Of a stretch of 64,000 bases of DNA, positions 23,653 through 34,004 are shown piece after piece. The stretch comes from Cytophagales bacterium (GTDB lineage Bacteria; Bacteroidota; Bacteroidia; Cytophagales; Microscillaceae): positions 310,001 to 374,000 of the forward strand of contig RDZE01000015.1 in NCBI GenBank assembly GCA_004293905.1, given 5' to 3'. Both the position numbers and the translations under genes were made by a program. The notes under the pieces are model-generated. The model was not told the origin of the DNA, ran no database searches, and was given only the letters and a program-made list of their open reading frames with translations. Position 1 is the first letter of the stretch. Every line of letters starts with the position of its first letter.

Positions 23653-25865
23653 TTGGCTACTTCGGATAAGAATTTTATTCGCATTAGCCTTACTTCTTCT
23701 TCTGAAAAATCGTCTTCTGCTAAAGACTCCATCGCCAACTGTATGTTATCGCTTTCAGCAGTCATAAAATAATCATAGATGATGTCTTGTCGGTCGGCTT
23801 CCATCATTTGGTCTATGTAGTAATCGAGATTGAGTTTTGTACCTGAGTAACAAATACTTTCTATTTCGTCTAAAATTTCGGACATAGATATATTTTTGGC
23901 TTCGCTGATGTCTTCAAGGTCTACTTTTTTATCAATTTGTTGAATGATAAATATTTTTACCTTTGATTTATTAATCGCCGATTTTACAACAACTTCATTG
24001 GCAGTTTCTATGTCATTTTCTTCTACATATTTGGCGATAAGGTCTATGAAGGGTTGCCCGAATTTGTCTACTTTTCCTTTTCCTACCCCATTTACGCGGA
24101 GTAGCTCGTCTTTGGTTACGGGATAAGTGGTAGCCATTTCTTCGAGGGAGGGTTCTTGGAAAATAGCATAGGGAGGTAATCCTGCTTCTTTGGCTACGCG
24201 TTTGCAAAGGTTTTTGAGCAAGTCGAAAAGTGTAGGGTCGTAGGCTTTTACACCATTGGAGCGGTGTCCTATTTCTTGTTTTTCTTCTTGCTCTTCGGTA
24301 ACGCTTGAGTAGTCGTGGTCTTTGTAGAGTGTAAGTGTATAGGGGTCGTCTAAGTATTCTTGCCCTTTTTCTGATATTTTGAGTACTCCGTAGTTATCTA
24401 TGTCTTTGTCGAGCAGTCCATACATAACAAGTTGTCGGAGTAGTGATTGCCAATAGGCATTGTCTTTTTCTACTTCTTTTTCGTTGCCTTTTCCGAATTC
24501 GAGGAGTTGGTCGTGGTTATAACTCATCACATAGTCGCTTTTTGTACCTGTGAGTATATCGGCAACGTGTGGAGCGGCAAATCGTTGGTCTATTTTTAGA
24601 ACAACTTGCATAGCTATTACGGCTTCATTTTGCACTTCGTAGCTTTCTCTTTCTTTGATACAGTTGTCGCAAAATCCACAATCTTTTTCTAAGTATTCGC
24701 CAAAGTAGTTGAGTAGTTGTTTTCTTCGGCAGACGGCTGAGGTAGCATAAGCCATCATTTCGTTGAGCAACTGTCGGGCGTTTTCTCTTTCTGTAACGGT
24801 TTTGTCTTTGTTGAATTTTTCTAATTTGAGAATATCATTGGGGCTATAGAACATAATGCAATCGCCTTCAAGTCCATCGCGCCCTGCGCGCCCTGTTTCT
24901 TGGTAGTATCCTTCGAGCGATTTGGGCACATCATAGTGAATTACAAAACGTACATCTGGCTTATCGATTCCCATACCGAAGGCTATAGTGGCTACGATGA
25001 TGTCTACTTCTTCATTGAGGAATGCATCTTGGTTATTCATTCTGATATCTGACTCAAGACCTGCGTGGTAGGGAGCGGCTTTGATGTCATTGACTTGTAA
25101 AAACTCGCAAACTTCTTCTACTTTTTTACGACTTAGGCAGTAAATGATACCCGATTGCCCTGTTTTTGATTTGATGTATTTGATGAGTTGCTTTTTAACA
25201 GCTACTTTAGGTCTTACTTCATAGTAGAGGTTGGGTCTGTTAAAGGAACTTTTGAAAGTATTGGCACTTTCCATGAGCAAGTTTTTTTGTATGTCTTGCT
25301 GTACTTTTGGGGTAGCGGTAGCGGTAAGGGCTATAAGGGGTAAATTGCCTAAATTATCAACAATGGTTCTTATTTTACGGTATTCAGGTCGGAAATCGTG
25401 CCCCCATTCCGAGATACAGTGGGCTTCGTCTACGGCTACAAAAGAGATATTGGCTTTTTTTAGAAAATCTACATTGGTTTCTTTGGTAAGCGATTCAGGG
25501 GCTACATAGAGTAGTTTGGTTTCGCCATTGAGTACGCCTTTTTTCACACGCGTCATTTCTGACTTGTTGAGTGTTGAGTTAAGAAATTGCGCATTGACAC
25601 CAATGGCATTGAGTTGGTCTACTTGGTTTTTCATCAGTGCTATCAAAGGTGATATAACAATAGCAGTACCCTCTTTGATGATGGCGGGTAGTTGATAGCA
25701 GAGTGATTTACCTGCGCCTGTGGGCATAATTACAAAGGTGTGTTGCTTAGAAAAAATGCTGTTGATAATTTCTTCTTGATTACCTCTGAATTGCCCATAT
25801 CCAAATACTTCTTTCAATTTTTCTTTTAGAATGGGATAGCCCACTGTTTTTTCTTCTTCTACCAT
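23649..25865 (-). CDS. recQ: ATP-dependent DNA helicase RecQ
   Basis: 738 residues. Seen in order: motif 0 region FGYGQFRGNQ, Walker A PTGAGKS (48-54), DEAH box (146-149) with CISEWGHDFRP, motif VI QETGRAGRDG (about 330), the zinc-binding cysteines CRRKQLLNYFGE...CGFCDNC (about 385-415), the RQC winged helix (about 420-520), and an HRDC domain (about 535-615). A further C-terminal region (about 620-738) is acidic and helical, found in the long RecQ of Bacteroidota. It unwinds DNA in recombination and replication repair. It appears monocistronic. Confidence 0.97.
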   Translation of the reverse strand: MVEEEKTVGYPILKEKLKEVFGYGQFRGNQEEIINSIFSKQHTFVIMPTGAGKSLCYQLPAIIKEGTAIVISPLIALMKNQVDQLNAIGVNAQFLNSTLNKSEMTRVKKGVLNGETKLLYVAPESLTKETNVDFLKKANISFVAVDEAHCISEWGHDFRPEYRKIRTIVDNLGNLPLIALTATATPKVQQDIQKNLLMESANTFKSSFNRPNLYYEVRPKVAVKKQLIKYIKSKTGQSGIIYCLSRKKVEEVCEFLQVNDIKAAPYHAGLESDIRMNNQDAFLNEEVDIIVATIAFGMGIDKPDVRFVIHYDVPKSLEGYYQETGRAGRDGLEGDCIMFYSPNDILKLEKFNKDKTVTERENARQLLNEMMAYATSAVCRRKQLLNYFGEYLEKDCGFCDNCIKERESYEVQNEAVIAMQVVLKIDQRFAAPHVADILTGTKSDYVMSYNHDQLLEFGKGNEKEVEKDNAYWQSLLRQLVMYGLLDKDIDNYGVLKISEKGQEYLDDPYTLTLYKDHDYSSVTEEQEEKQEIGHRSNGVKAYDPTLFDLLKNLCKRVAKEAGLPPYAIFQEPSLEEMATTYPVTKDELLRVNGVGKGKVDKFGQPFIDLIAKYVEENDIETANEVVVKSAINKSKVKIFIIQQIDKKVDLEDISEAKNISMSEILDEIESICYSGTKLNLDYYIDQMMEADRQDIIYDYFMTAESDNIQLAMESLAEDDFSEEEVRLMRIKFLSEVAN

Positions 25866-26114
25866 AATGATATTTATAGCTAAAATAAAGTAAGACGATG
25901 TTTCTTATTCTTTTTCTTCTAAATTACTGCAAAAAGAATGATTTACCAAAAAATATTTTACGTTTTTTTTGTTTTCAGTTCTAATGTACTGTAATTCAGG
26001 CTAAAAGAGTAATTTAATATTTAAAAAATTATATTTTCTATTATTTTAAAGTATAAATTTAGTGCCTTGTATGGTAAAAATACAAATTTTAGGGCAAAAA
26101 TATTTATTCTTTTT

Positions 26115-28043
26115 TTATCTAAAGATTACATTGCCTAATAATTTGGCGATGTTAGCTTCTATTTGTTTGAGTTCTATGGCTTTGATGAGTAAGTAGTCTT
26201 GGTCTTCTTCGATATCGGTTTTCGAAAGTTCTTGGTTGAGTTGCTCATAGTGTTTATTGACGAACCTTTGTTTGAGGCGAAGAATATTCTTGAAGGCTAA
26301 TTGTTGCAGGGTTTCTTCTTCGGTGGTAGTTTTTATGTTGTGTTTAAGTAGCCAATTTTCACTCATTTGGTACTTCATGGCAATGAGTTGGGTTACGGTA
26401 GTGGCTATTTGGGGGTCTTCGTGTGTGAGGAAATAATCCATATTGACCAAGTTTCCTTTCTCGAGCTCTGTTCTGAAGATATGTAGGATTTGGTTGTATA
26501 GCGGATTTTGATAGTGTATATCTTCGGTTTCGGTGAGCAGGTATTGGCAAAGGCTTATGCTGTTTTCTACTTCATAGTAGGCATAATTGAGTAGTAGGCG
26601 CATACTTTCTTTTTCTTGGTATGCAAGTGGGCTTTCGGCTATGGCAGTATCCTCAAGAGGTGTTGAGGAGTAGTTTTCGTCTTCGGTTTCAGTGTCTTGC
26701 CAAGCAGGGCTTTGGTTGTTTTTTTCGCTTTCTTTAAGTATGATTTTATTAGCTTCGGCAATGAGTATTTCTTCCGAAATGTCCATTTTTTGGGCTACCT
26801 CTTTGGTGTAGTAGTTTCTTTTGAGTGGGTCAGCTATTTTGCTGATGCTTGCTACTACTTCTTTTACGGCTTCGGCTTTTTTGAGGGGGCTGTTGCTTTC
26901 TTGTAAATAAAATTGTGTTTTGAAGTGTATAAAATCTTGTGCGGTTTGTTGTATGTATTGTAAAAAACTTTCCGCGCCTACTTCCTTAACATAACTATCG
27001 GGGTCTTCTCCTGTGGGTAGCAATACAATTCGGACATTTAGGTCGTCTTCTAAGAGCATATCTAAACCCCTGAGTGCGGCTTTGATGCCTGCGTTGTCGT
27101 TGTCGTAGATTAGGATTACTTGTTGTGTAAATCGTTTGATGAGCCTAATTTGTTCTTTGGTGAGCGAAGTGCCTGAGGAGGCAACCGCATGCGTAATGCC
27201 CGCTTGGTGTAGCGATATTACGTCCATGTAGCCTTCTACTAAAATACATTCGTCTTTTTGCTGTATGCTTTTTTTGGCTTGAAAAAGTCCATAAAGAATT
27301 TCACTTTTTTTATAAACGGCTGTTTCAGGAGAGTTGATGTACTTGGCTTGTTTTTTATCTCCACTACTCAATATCCTGCCTCCAAAGCCAATGACTTTGC
27401 CCGATAGGTTATGAATAGGAAACATTACTCTATCGCGAAAACGGTCTAAATATTGTTTTTTTTCTTCTTGAAAAGTACTCAGTCCTGCCTTGAGAAGCAT
27501 TTCAGGGTTGTAGCCTTTTTTGATAGCCATTTGCGAGAATACGTCCCACATAGGTAGGCTATAGCCAAGTTGAAAACTTTCTATAGTGTGTTGTCTTAGG
27601 TTTCTTTCTTTGAAGTAGCTTAGCCCTATTTTTCCTTCTTGGCTATTGAGTAAAATATCTTGGTAATAGCTTCGGGCAAAATCTAAGATGATAAGCAGGC
27701 TTTCGCGTTCGGTTTGCTCTTTCTTGGCTTCGTCTATGTTTATGTTTTTATCATATTCTACTTCTATGTTGTATTTTTTGGCAATATACTCAAGGGCTTC
27801 TGTATAGGTAGCATTTTCATAACGCATCAGAAAAGTAATGGCATCGCCTGCTGCTCCGCAACCAAAACACTTGAAAATACCTTTGGCGGGGGCAATGGAA
27901 AAAGAGGCTGTTTTTTCGTGATGAAATGGGCAGGGCGACCACCAATTGGTGCCTTTTTTTTTCAAGGTGAGAAAGTCTTCAGCTATTTCGAGTACGTTGG
28001 CTACTGCTTTGATGGTTTGAATACTGCTTTGCTTAATGCGCAT
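26115..28043 (-). CDS. dnaG: DNA primase DnaG
   Basis: 642 residues from the ATG at 28043; two earlier in-frame ATGs give an extension not seen in primases. The N-terminal CHC2 zinc site is Cys38, His41, Cys59 and Cys62 (CPFH and CFGC). The TOPRIM catalytic core has the EGYMDVISLHQAG and LIYDNDNAGIKAALRG motifs, the acidic residues that bind Mg. The C-terminal part (about 450-642) is the poorly conserved helicase-binding region. It makes RNA primers at the replication fork. It is divergent from gpmI. Confidence 0.96.
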   Translation of the reverse strand: MRIKQSSIQTIKAVANVLEIAEDFLTLKKKGTNWWSPCPFHHEKTASFSIAPAKGIFKCFGCGAAGDAITFLMRYENATYTEALEYIAKKYNIEVEYDKNINIDEAKKEQTERESLLIILDFARSYYQDILLNSQEGKIGLSYFKERNLRQHTIESFQLGYSLPMWDVFSQMAIKKGYNPEMLLKAGLSTFQEEKKQYLDRFRDRVMFPIHNLSGKVIGFGGRILSSGDKKQAKYINSPETAVYKKSEILYGLFQAKKSIQQKDECILVEGYMDVISLHQAGITHAVASSGTSLTKEQIRLIKRFTQQVILIYDNDNAGIKAALRGLDMLLEDDLNVRIVLLPTGEDPDSYVKEVGAESFLQYIQQTAQDFIHFKTQFYLQESNSPLKKAEAVKEVVASISKIADPLKRNYYTKEVAQKMDISEEILIAEANKIILKESEKNNQSPAWQDTETEDENYSSTPLEDTAIAESPLAYQEKESMRLLLNYAYYEVENSISLCQYLLTETEDIHYQNPLYNQILHIFRTELEKGNLVNMDYFLTHEDPQIATTVTQLIAMKYQMSENWLLKHNIKTTTEEETLQQLAFKNILRLKQRFVNKHYEQLNQELSKTDIEEDQDYLLIKAIELKQIEANIAKLLGNVIFR

Positions 28044-28087
28044 ACGATTCTTAATAATAGATTCCAAAGATATATATTTATTTTGTA

Positions 28088-28116
28088 TTGTTTTCATAAA
28101 AAAGGTCATAAATTTG
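28088..28116 (+). promoter_or_regulatory. Promoter of gpmI
   Basis: TTG at 28088-28090 and TAAATTTG at 28109-28116 are separated by 18 bp. This matches both elements of the Bacteroidota promoter. The ATG follows 20 bp later. Confidence 0.6.
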
Positions 28117-28136
28117 CAACATTTTGAATTTTGACT

Positions 28137-29672
28137 ATGAACAAAAAAGTATTATTGATGATTTTAGATGGCTGGGGCATTGCACAAAAGCCTGAAGTAT
28201 CTGCCATTGACCATGCGCATACACCTTTTATAGATAGCCTAAGCCAACAATACCCCTACACTACCTTAGAAGCCTCTGGATTGGCGGTAGGGCTTCCTGA
28301 AGGGCAAATGGGGAATTCCGAAGTAGGGCACATGAACATAGGGGCAGGGCGTGTCGTTTACCAAGATTTAGTACGCATCAACCAAGCCATTCAACAAAAA
28401 ACCTTAGCCCAAAATACTACACTTTTGGAGGCATTGGCATACGCAAAAAAACAAAATGTGGCACTGCATTTCATCGGTTTGGTATCCGATGGAGGTGTAC
28501 ACTCTCATATAGAACACCTAAAAGCCTTGTGCGAAATAGCAAAAGAACAAGGCGTTGAACGTTTTTATATACATGCCTTTACCGATGGGCGCGATACTGA
28601 CCCACAAGGCGGGATACACTATATAGATGCGCTCGAAACACACCTGAAAAAAATAGGAGTAGGAAAAATTGCCTCTATAGTAGGGCGATACTATGCTATG
28701 GATAGAGATAAACGATGGGAAAGGGTGAAATTAGCCTACGATTTATTGGTCAATGGAATAGGAAGTCCTGCTTCTGATGCCAAAACAGCCATAGAAAATG
28801 CCTATAAAAATAATATTACTGATGAATTTATACCACCTGTAGTCATCGTTAATGAACAACAAAAACCCATTGCTACTATCAAAGAGGGGGACTGTGTAAT
28901 CTGTTTCAACTTCAGAACCGACCGAGGCAGGCAAATTACGGAGGCACTCACCCAAAAAGCCTTTCACGAGCAAAATATGCACCCTTTGGCACTCAAATAC
29001 CTTACACTAACAAGCTATGATGATAGTTTCGAAGCCGTAGAGGTGATTTTTCAAAAAGATAATTTAGAGGATACCTTAGGTGAAATAATAGCTAAAAACA
29101 ACAAAACACAATTACGCATAGCCGAAACTGAAAAATATCCCCACGTTACATTTTTTTTCTCAGGTGGGCGCGAAGTAGTTTTTGAGGGCGAAAAACGTAT
29201 TTTATGCCCCTCGCCCAAAGTGCCTACTTATGACCTTCAACCCGAAATGAGCGCGAACGAAATCAAAGAGGCTGTATTGCCTATCTTGGAAGAAGCCACT
29301 ACCGATTTTATATGCCTCAATTTTGCAAACCCTGATATGGTAGGGCATACAGGCGATTTCGAGGCAACTGTAAAAGCCTGCCAAACCGTAGACGCTTGCG
29401 CAAAAACAGTAGTAGAAAAAGCCTTAGCCAAAAACTACGCCTGCCTTATCATTGCTGACCATGGCAATGCTGACTATATGCGCAATGACGACCAAAGCCC
29501 TAATACAGCACATACTACTAACTTAGTACCTTGTTGGTGGGTAGATAAAGCTATCCCTGCGCATACCCTCAATAAAGGAAAATTAGCCAACATAGCCCCT
29601 ACTGTTTTAGCCCTGATGGGAATTGCACAACCTACAACAATGAATGAAAAATCTTTGATTAATTTTGAATAA
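28137..29672 (+). CDS. gpmI: 2,3-bisphosphoglycerate-independent phosphoglycerate mutase
   Basis: 511 residues, the alkaline-phosphatase-type enzyme that interconverts 3- and 2-phosphoglycerate in glycolysis using two Mn ions. Metal and catalytic sites: Asp11 in ILDGWG, the nucleophile Ser61 in MGNSEVGH, the DGRDTDP loop (about 155), RYYAMDRDKRW (about 190), the CFNFRTDRGRQ motif (about 260), and the C-terminal NFANPDMVGHTG and IADHGNADYM (about 400-445). I choose the ATG at 28137; the TTG two codons earlier is less likely. The gene stands alone with its own promoter. Confidence 0.97.
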   Translation: MNKKVLLMILDGWGIAQKPEVSAIDHAHTPFIDSLSQQYPYTTLEASGLAVGLPEGQMGNSEVGHMNIGAGRVVYQDLVRINQAIQQKTLAQNTTLLEALAYAKKQNVALHFIGLVSDGGVHSHIEHLKALCEIAKEQGVERFYIHAFTDGRDTDPQGGIHYIDALETHLKKIGVGKIASIVGRYYAMDRDKRWERVKLAYDLLVNGIGSPASDAKTAIENAYKNNITDEFIPPVVIVNEQQKPIATIKEGDCVICFNFRTDRGRQITEALTQKAFHEQNMHPLALKYLTLTSYDDSFEAVEVIFQKDNLEDTLGEIIAKNNKTQLRIAETEKYPHVTFFFSGGREVVFEGEKRILCPSPKVPTYDLQPEMSANEIKEAVLPILEEATTDFICLNFANPDMVGHTGDFEATVKACQTVDACAKTVVEKALAKNYACLIIADHGNADYMRNDDQSPNTAHTTNLVPCWWVDKAIPAHTLNKGKLANIAPTVLALMGIAQPTTMNEKSLINFE

Positions 29673-29710
29673 TAAACTTTTTTTACCATATTTACCACAA
29701 AATAGTAAAG

Positions 29711-30349
29711 ATGAAACGAATCCTACTTATTGCCGCTGCCGCCTCAATTATTTATATTGCCATTAATCAATATATTACATATAGGCGTTATAACCCAGCC
29801 AACAACTACACTTATCAACCTAATGACAATGTAGATGCGAACTATCATAATCCACAAATGGTAAAAGAATACTATGAATTGACCTATGAAATTGGTAGCT
29901 TCGCCAGAAATGCTTGGTATAGCGATGGCATAGATGTTCTTTATATAGATAACACTGACGCGCAAAGCCAAAATGCTATCAAAAAATACAATCAAATGCT
30001 TGCAAGAGTTAAATTTTTAGAAAATAAATTACTTACTTCTAAAGAATTAAAAAAACAAGGCTTCGGAAACGAAGAAATCATATTTATAGAGAAAAAAGGA
30101 ATTAACCCAGCGCACTACCACTTATTCAAGATAGTAGAAAAAAATACCTTTAATAAAGGCGATACAGGCGAAATCATCTGGACTACACAAGAAAAACTCA
30201 TCAAGTTGGGCTATTTGATGCCTTATGATGGAAAATTCATTGATATTACAGAAGACGCACTCAAAAAATTTCAACAAAAAAATAAATTACGCCCTACAGG
30301 GGTGATAGACGAGGCAACTCTAAGATCACTTTTAAATAGTAAACAATAA
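29711..30349 (+). CDS. Membrane-anchored protein with peptidoglycan-binding domain
   Basis: 212 residues. An N-terminal hydrophobic segment (about 4-20) is probably a membrane anchor or uncleaved signal. Residues 150-212 form a PG_binding_1-like domain: QEKLIKLGYLMPYDGKFIDITEDALKKFQQKNKL followed by TGVIDEATLRSLL. The middle (45-145) is polar and helical and not recognised. It probably attaches to the cell wall from the periplasmic side of the inner membrane. It is followed at 43 bp by a small coiled-coil gene. Confidence 0.78.
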   Translation: MKRILLIAAAASIIYIAINQYITYRRYNPANNYTYQPNDNVDANYHNPQMVKEYYELTYEIGSFARNAWYSDGIDVLYIDNTDAQSQNAIKKYNQMLARVKFLENKLLTSKELKKQGFGNEEIIFIEKKGINPAHYHLFKIVEKNTFNKGDTGEIIWTTQEKLIKLGYLMPYDGKFIDITEDALKKFQQKNKLRPTGVIDEATLRSLLNSKQ

Positions 30350-30392
30350 ATATAATAATAATAAAACATACTTATTAAAAATCAAGTTCTTT

Positions 30393-30728
30393 ATGGAAAA
30401 CGGATATACAATGAATGGTAATGGAGTAGAACAAATCAGAGAAATTGTATTTGGACAAAGCCTACGCGAAATAGAAAGCAAAATAAGCCAAGTACGCACC
30501 AATGTAGAGCAAAACCAAACCGCAATACTGAACACAATAGAAGACCTGAAAAACCAACTCCTTAGTGCTATTGGCAATGCAGAAAATAATATGCTTGCCA
30601 AAATCCAAGAATTACAACAATATACAGAACAAGAACTGCAAAGGCTTGATAGAGCACACGTTGACCGTCAATCACTCAGCGATGCTTTAGCCAAAGTAGC
30701 CAATGCTATCAATACTGATGAACAATAA
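30393..30728 (+). CDS. Small coiled-coil protein of unknown function
   Basis: 111 residues, soluble and helical: EQIREIVFGQSLREIESKISQVRTNVEQNQTAIL, then a long heptad run to about 90. The opening IREIVFGQSLREIE pattern is a recognisable short motif in hypothetical proteins of Bacteroidota and cyanobacteria, but I cannot name a function. It sits between the wall-binding protein (43 bp) and the cytochrome assembly gene (44 bp), all in one direction. Confidence 0.7.
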   Translation: MENGYTMNGNGVEQIREIVFGQSLREIESKISQVRTNVEQNQTAILNTIEDLKNQLLSAIGNAENNMLAKIQELQQYTEQELQRLDRAHVDRQSLSDALAKVANAINTDEQ

Positions 30729-30772
30729 GCATCGGTTTGTTTTGAAATAAAATTTATCTGAATTCTCTTACT

Positions 30773-33358
30773 ATGATTAATACTTTCATAGGCGACTTAG
30801 GGCACTTGTTCGTTGTCGCCTCATTCATCACGGCTATAGTAGCCGCTATCAGTTATGCTATCACTACTCAACAGCTATCTTTAGCCAATCATTCTACTAT
30901 AGCTTGGCGCAATTTCTCACGTTTCTCCTTTTATATACATACACTCAGCACTTGGGGAGTTATTTTGGTGCTTTTTTACATCATTTATAATCACCTCTTC
31001 GAATACCACTACGCATGGAGTCATTCCTCGCGCAATTTGCCTGTTTATTATATGATTTCCTGCTTCTGGGAAGGACAAGAAGGCAGTTTTTTGCTTTGGA
31101 TATTTTGGCATACTTGCTTAGGTCTTATCTTGATTCATACCAATAAAACTTGGGAAGCTCCCCTAATGACTATTTTTGCCTTAGTACAAGCCTTTTTGGT
31201 GTCTATGATTTTAGGCATTGTATTGGGCGATGCAAAAATTGGCAGCTCGCCTTTTATTCTCCTACGCGATGCGATGGAAGCCCCTATTTTTCAAACCAAC
31301 CCTAATTTTACTCCCGAAGATGGTCGCGGATTGAACCCTTTATTGCAAAATTATTGGATGGTGATTCACCCTCCTACCCTATTTTTAGGCTTCGCACTCA
31401 CCTTAGTTCCCTTTGCTTATGTTTTGGCGGGTATGTGGCAAAAAAAATACAAAGAATGGGTACGTCCTGCCTTGCCTTGGGCATTGGTAGGCGCGGCTAT
31501 TTTGGGAATAGGCATTATGATGGGGGGGGTTTGGGCGTATGAAACTCTCAATTTTGGTGGCTATTGGAATTGGGATCCCGTAGAAAATGCCGTGTATGTG
31601 CCTTGGCTCGTGTTGGTAGCAGCGATTCATACGATGGTAGCACACAAAAAGAGTGAAACTACACTCAAAGCGGCTATTATTTTGAATGTAGCTACTTTTT
31701 TACTCATTTTGTACTCTACATTCCTTACTCGAAGTGGTGTATTAGGCAATGCTTCGGTGCACTCATTTACCGATTTAGGGCTTTCGGGGCAATTGCTACT
31801 TTATATGTTGTTCTTCAGCATTATGGCTATTCTCTTGCTCATCATTCGCTGGAAATCGCTCCCTAAAATTCAAGAAAACTCAAACTCTGCCTACTCACGC
31901 GAGTTTTGGATACTCATTGGTGCTATTACGCTTTGTTTGGCAGGTTTTCAGGTATTGGCTACTACGTCTATTCCTGTTTATAATGCCATTGCTCAATGGT
32001 TTGGCTACCTACTCGATATTGCGCCTCCTGCCAACCAAATAGAACACTATACCAAATTCCAAATATGGTTTGCGGTGTTAGTGGCAATTCTCTCAGGCAC
32101 AGGGCAGTATTTTTGGTGGAATAAAATGGACAAAAAAGTACTATTCAATACGCTCTCTACTCCTTTGGTAGTTTCTCTATTGTTTTCTGCTTTGTTGATA
32201 GCCTTAGGAGGTATACAAAATATTGCTTTTATTGTTTTGCTCACTACTTCTATTTACTCTATCATCGCCAATTTGCAAATTTTTATCAGCATCGTTCGCA
32301 ATAGTGGTATTTATTTGGCAGGTGGTTCTGTTACGCATATTGGTATTGCGATGATGTTTTTGGGTATTCTGTTTTCAGCGGGTTATTCTAAGGTAGTTTC
32401 TGTGAATACTTCTGGATTGTTATATTCCAAAGAGTTTTCTACGGAAATGAACCAAGAAAATGTACTTTTGTGGCTAAACAAACCTATCAAAATGGAAAAC
32501 TATACCGTAACCTACAAAGGCGATTGTATAGAAACCAATCAATACCCTTATTATATTCAGAAAAAAAATATTTTCCCTACCAATAACCCCTACAAAGCCT
32601 TAGTAATAGCAGATGTAGAAAAAGAGGGCAAAGTGTATTTCAAGCGTGGCGATACGCTGCATACTTATCCCGAAAATACTTACTATGAAGTGGAATACCA
32701 AACCGAATCGGGGCAGAAATTTGTGCTTTACCCACGTGCGCAAGTGAACCCTCAAATGGGACTTTTGGCATCGCCCGACATCAAAAAATTCTGGGGAAAA
32801 GACCTTTATACACACGTTTCTTCTATTCCTGACCCTACTGCCGAAAAGGAATGGAGCGAAGCCGAAGAGAAAACCATACAACTTGGCGATACGCTTTTTT
32901 TGAATGACTATGTGGCTATTTTCAAAAAAATAAACCCTATCAAAGCCGATAAACTTATACAACTTTCGGCGCAAGATGCAGCAATGGAGGCAGAAATATT
33001 GGTATTGGCAGAGGGTGGAAAACAATATACAATTAAGCCTAAATTCTATGTGAAAGACAATATGATAGGTTTTGAACCTGACGTAATCAAAGAAATAGGA
33101 CTCAGAATGGCACTTAAAAATATAAAACCTGAAAAAGACCCTCAACAAACTGCCTTTACTTTTGCCATCAATACTACTCAAAAAGATTATATCATTATGA
33201 AGGCTATGGAAAAGCCTATGATTAATGTGCTTTGGTTGGGTACGGGTGTGGTGATGTTTGGTTTTTGCATTGCTATTTATCGCCGTTATCGTGAGTTTTT
33301 TAAGATGGAAGACAAGGAAAGTAAAAAAGTGAGCAACACGCAAAAAGAACTTGCCTAA
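30773..33358 (+). CDS. ccsA: Cytochrome c biogenesis protein, CcmF/CcsA type
   Basis: 861 residues with about 15 membrane helices. The central signature is the tryptophan-rich WNWDPVEN motif (residues 265-272) in FGGYWNWDPVENAVYVPWLVL, which binds heme during its transfer to apocytochrome c. Conserved histidines lie in MVIHPPTLFLGF (about 196-207) and in HTMVAHKK. The long C-terminal extracytoplasmic region (about 570-830) follows the CcmF pattern. It works at the outer side of the inner membrane. A CcmE- or CcmG-like gene is not in the window. Whether the organism uses system I or a hybrid cannot be told from one gene. Confidence 0.9.
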   Translation: MINTFIGDLGHLFVVASFITAIVAAISYAITTQQLSLANHSTIAWRNFSRFSFYIHTLSTWGVILVLFYIIYNHLFEYHYAWSHSSRNLPVYYMISCFWEGQEGSFLLWIFWHTCLGLILIHTNKTWEAPLMTIFALVQAFLVSMILGIVLGDAKIGSSPFILLRDAMEAPIFQTNPNFTPEDGRGLNPLLQNYWMVIHPPTLFLGFALTLVPFAYVLAGMWQKKYKEWVRPALPWALVGAAILGIGIMMGGVWAYETLNFGGYWNWDPVENAVYVPWLVLVAAIHTMVAHKKSETTLKAAIILNVATFLLILYSTFLTRSGVLGNASVHSFTDLGLSGQLLLYMLFFSIMAILLLIIRWKSLPKIQENSNSAYSREFWILIGAITLCLAGFQVLATTSIPVYNAIAQWFGYLLDIAPPANQIEHYTKFQIWFAVLVAILSGTGQYFWWNKMDKKVLFNTLSTPLVVSLLFSALLIALGGIQNIAFIVLLTTSIYSIIANLQIFISIVRNSGIYLAGGSVTHIGIAMMFLGILFSAGYSKVVSVNTSGLLYSKEFSTEMNQENVLLWLNKPIKMENYTVTYKGDCIETNQYPYYIQKKNIFPTNNPYKALVIADVEKEGKVYFKRGDTLHTYPENTYYEVEYQTESGQKFVLYPRAQVNPQMGLLASPDIKKFWGKDLYTHVSSIPDPTAEKEWSEAEEKTIQLGDTLFLNDYVAIFKKINPIKADKLIQLSAQDAAMEAEILVLAEGGKQYTIKPKFYVKDNMIGFEPDVIKEIGLRMALKNIKPEKDPQQTAFTFAINTTQKDYIIMKAMEKPMINVLWLGTGVVMFGFCIAIYRRYREFFKMEDKESKKVSNTQKELA

Positions 33359-33377
33359 CCTAAAAATAATATTCTTT

Positions 33378-34004
33378 TTATTTTTTCTCTGCCCTTACAT
33401 CGAAAAACAAATGAAAAATATGGATTTCGGTATTGTTGTTTCTTAGGTGTTTGGATTGGAAACTAAGTGGTTGGTCTAAGCATTTTTTACTGAGCCATGC
33501 CTCAATATCGGAGGCGGGGTGAAAAGTACGGACTTTTTTTTTGAGGTTTTTGACAATGTTTTCGGGCTTTCCTGCAATGATGAAGCCTAACATGCCTGCA
33601 AAATTATCTCTTTCGGCATATTTCAACTCTATAAATCTTTGTAAACCCTCTTCCAAATACTTTTTATCGGCAAATTTGAGGGTTTTGCATTCTAATACAA
33701 ATTTTAATCCTGTGGTGCGAAAAGCCATATCTGACCTGCTTCTTTCATTATCTGAAATATTTTCCCAATCCTCAAAAGACAGAAAAAAGAATTTAACTGC
33801 TAAAAAATCTTTTGTATATGGATTGTGCAGTTCTAAATCGCGGACAATATTATCCCTAATTTTTTCTTCAAAAGTAGTGTCTATTTTTATTCGTGTGAAA
33901 GCATCTATGATAGCCTTTAAAAATCTTTCCTCTATGATTTCATATTCGCTTTGATGCCCTAAAGCTGACAAAATTCTCTGTTTGATTCTTTCAACTAATT
34001 CCAT
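33378..34004 (-). CDS. PD-(D/E)XK nuclease superfamily protein
   Basis: 208 residues from the ATG at 34004; the extra frame upstream overlaps the partner gene too far. A helical N-terminus leads into SRSDMAFRTTGLKFVLECKTLKFADKKYLEEGLQRFIELKYAE, which fits the nuclease core: Asp in RSDMAF, then ECK as the (D/E)xK motif, then a helix. This fold includes restriction enzymes, and here it may be a DNA-cleaving or decayed version. It overlaps the upstream gene by 14 bp, so the two are made together. No methylase is present nearby. Role as a defence or repair nuclease is inferred. Confidence 0.6.
   Translation of the reverse strand: MELVERIKQRILSALGHQSEYEIIEERFLKAIIDAFTRIKIDTTFEEKIRDNIVRDLELHNPYTKDFLAVKFFFLSFEDWENISDNERSRSDMAFRTTGLKFVLECKTLKFADKKYLEEGLQRFIELKYAERDNFAGMLGFIIAGKPENIVKNLKKKVRTFHPASDIEAWLSKKCLDQPLSFQSKHLRNNNTEIHIFHLFFDVRAEKK

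Noticed and set aside
32600-33343. Long reverse open frame of 247 codons inside the cytochrome assembly gene
   Set aside because: It is fully antisense to the clear 861-residue CcmF/CcsA-type gene, has biased Phe/His/Cys content from antisense codons, and no recognisable domain.
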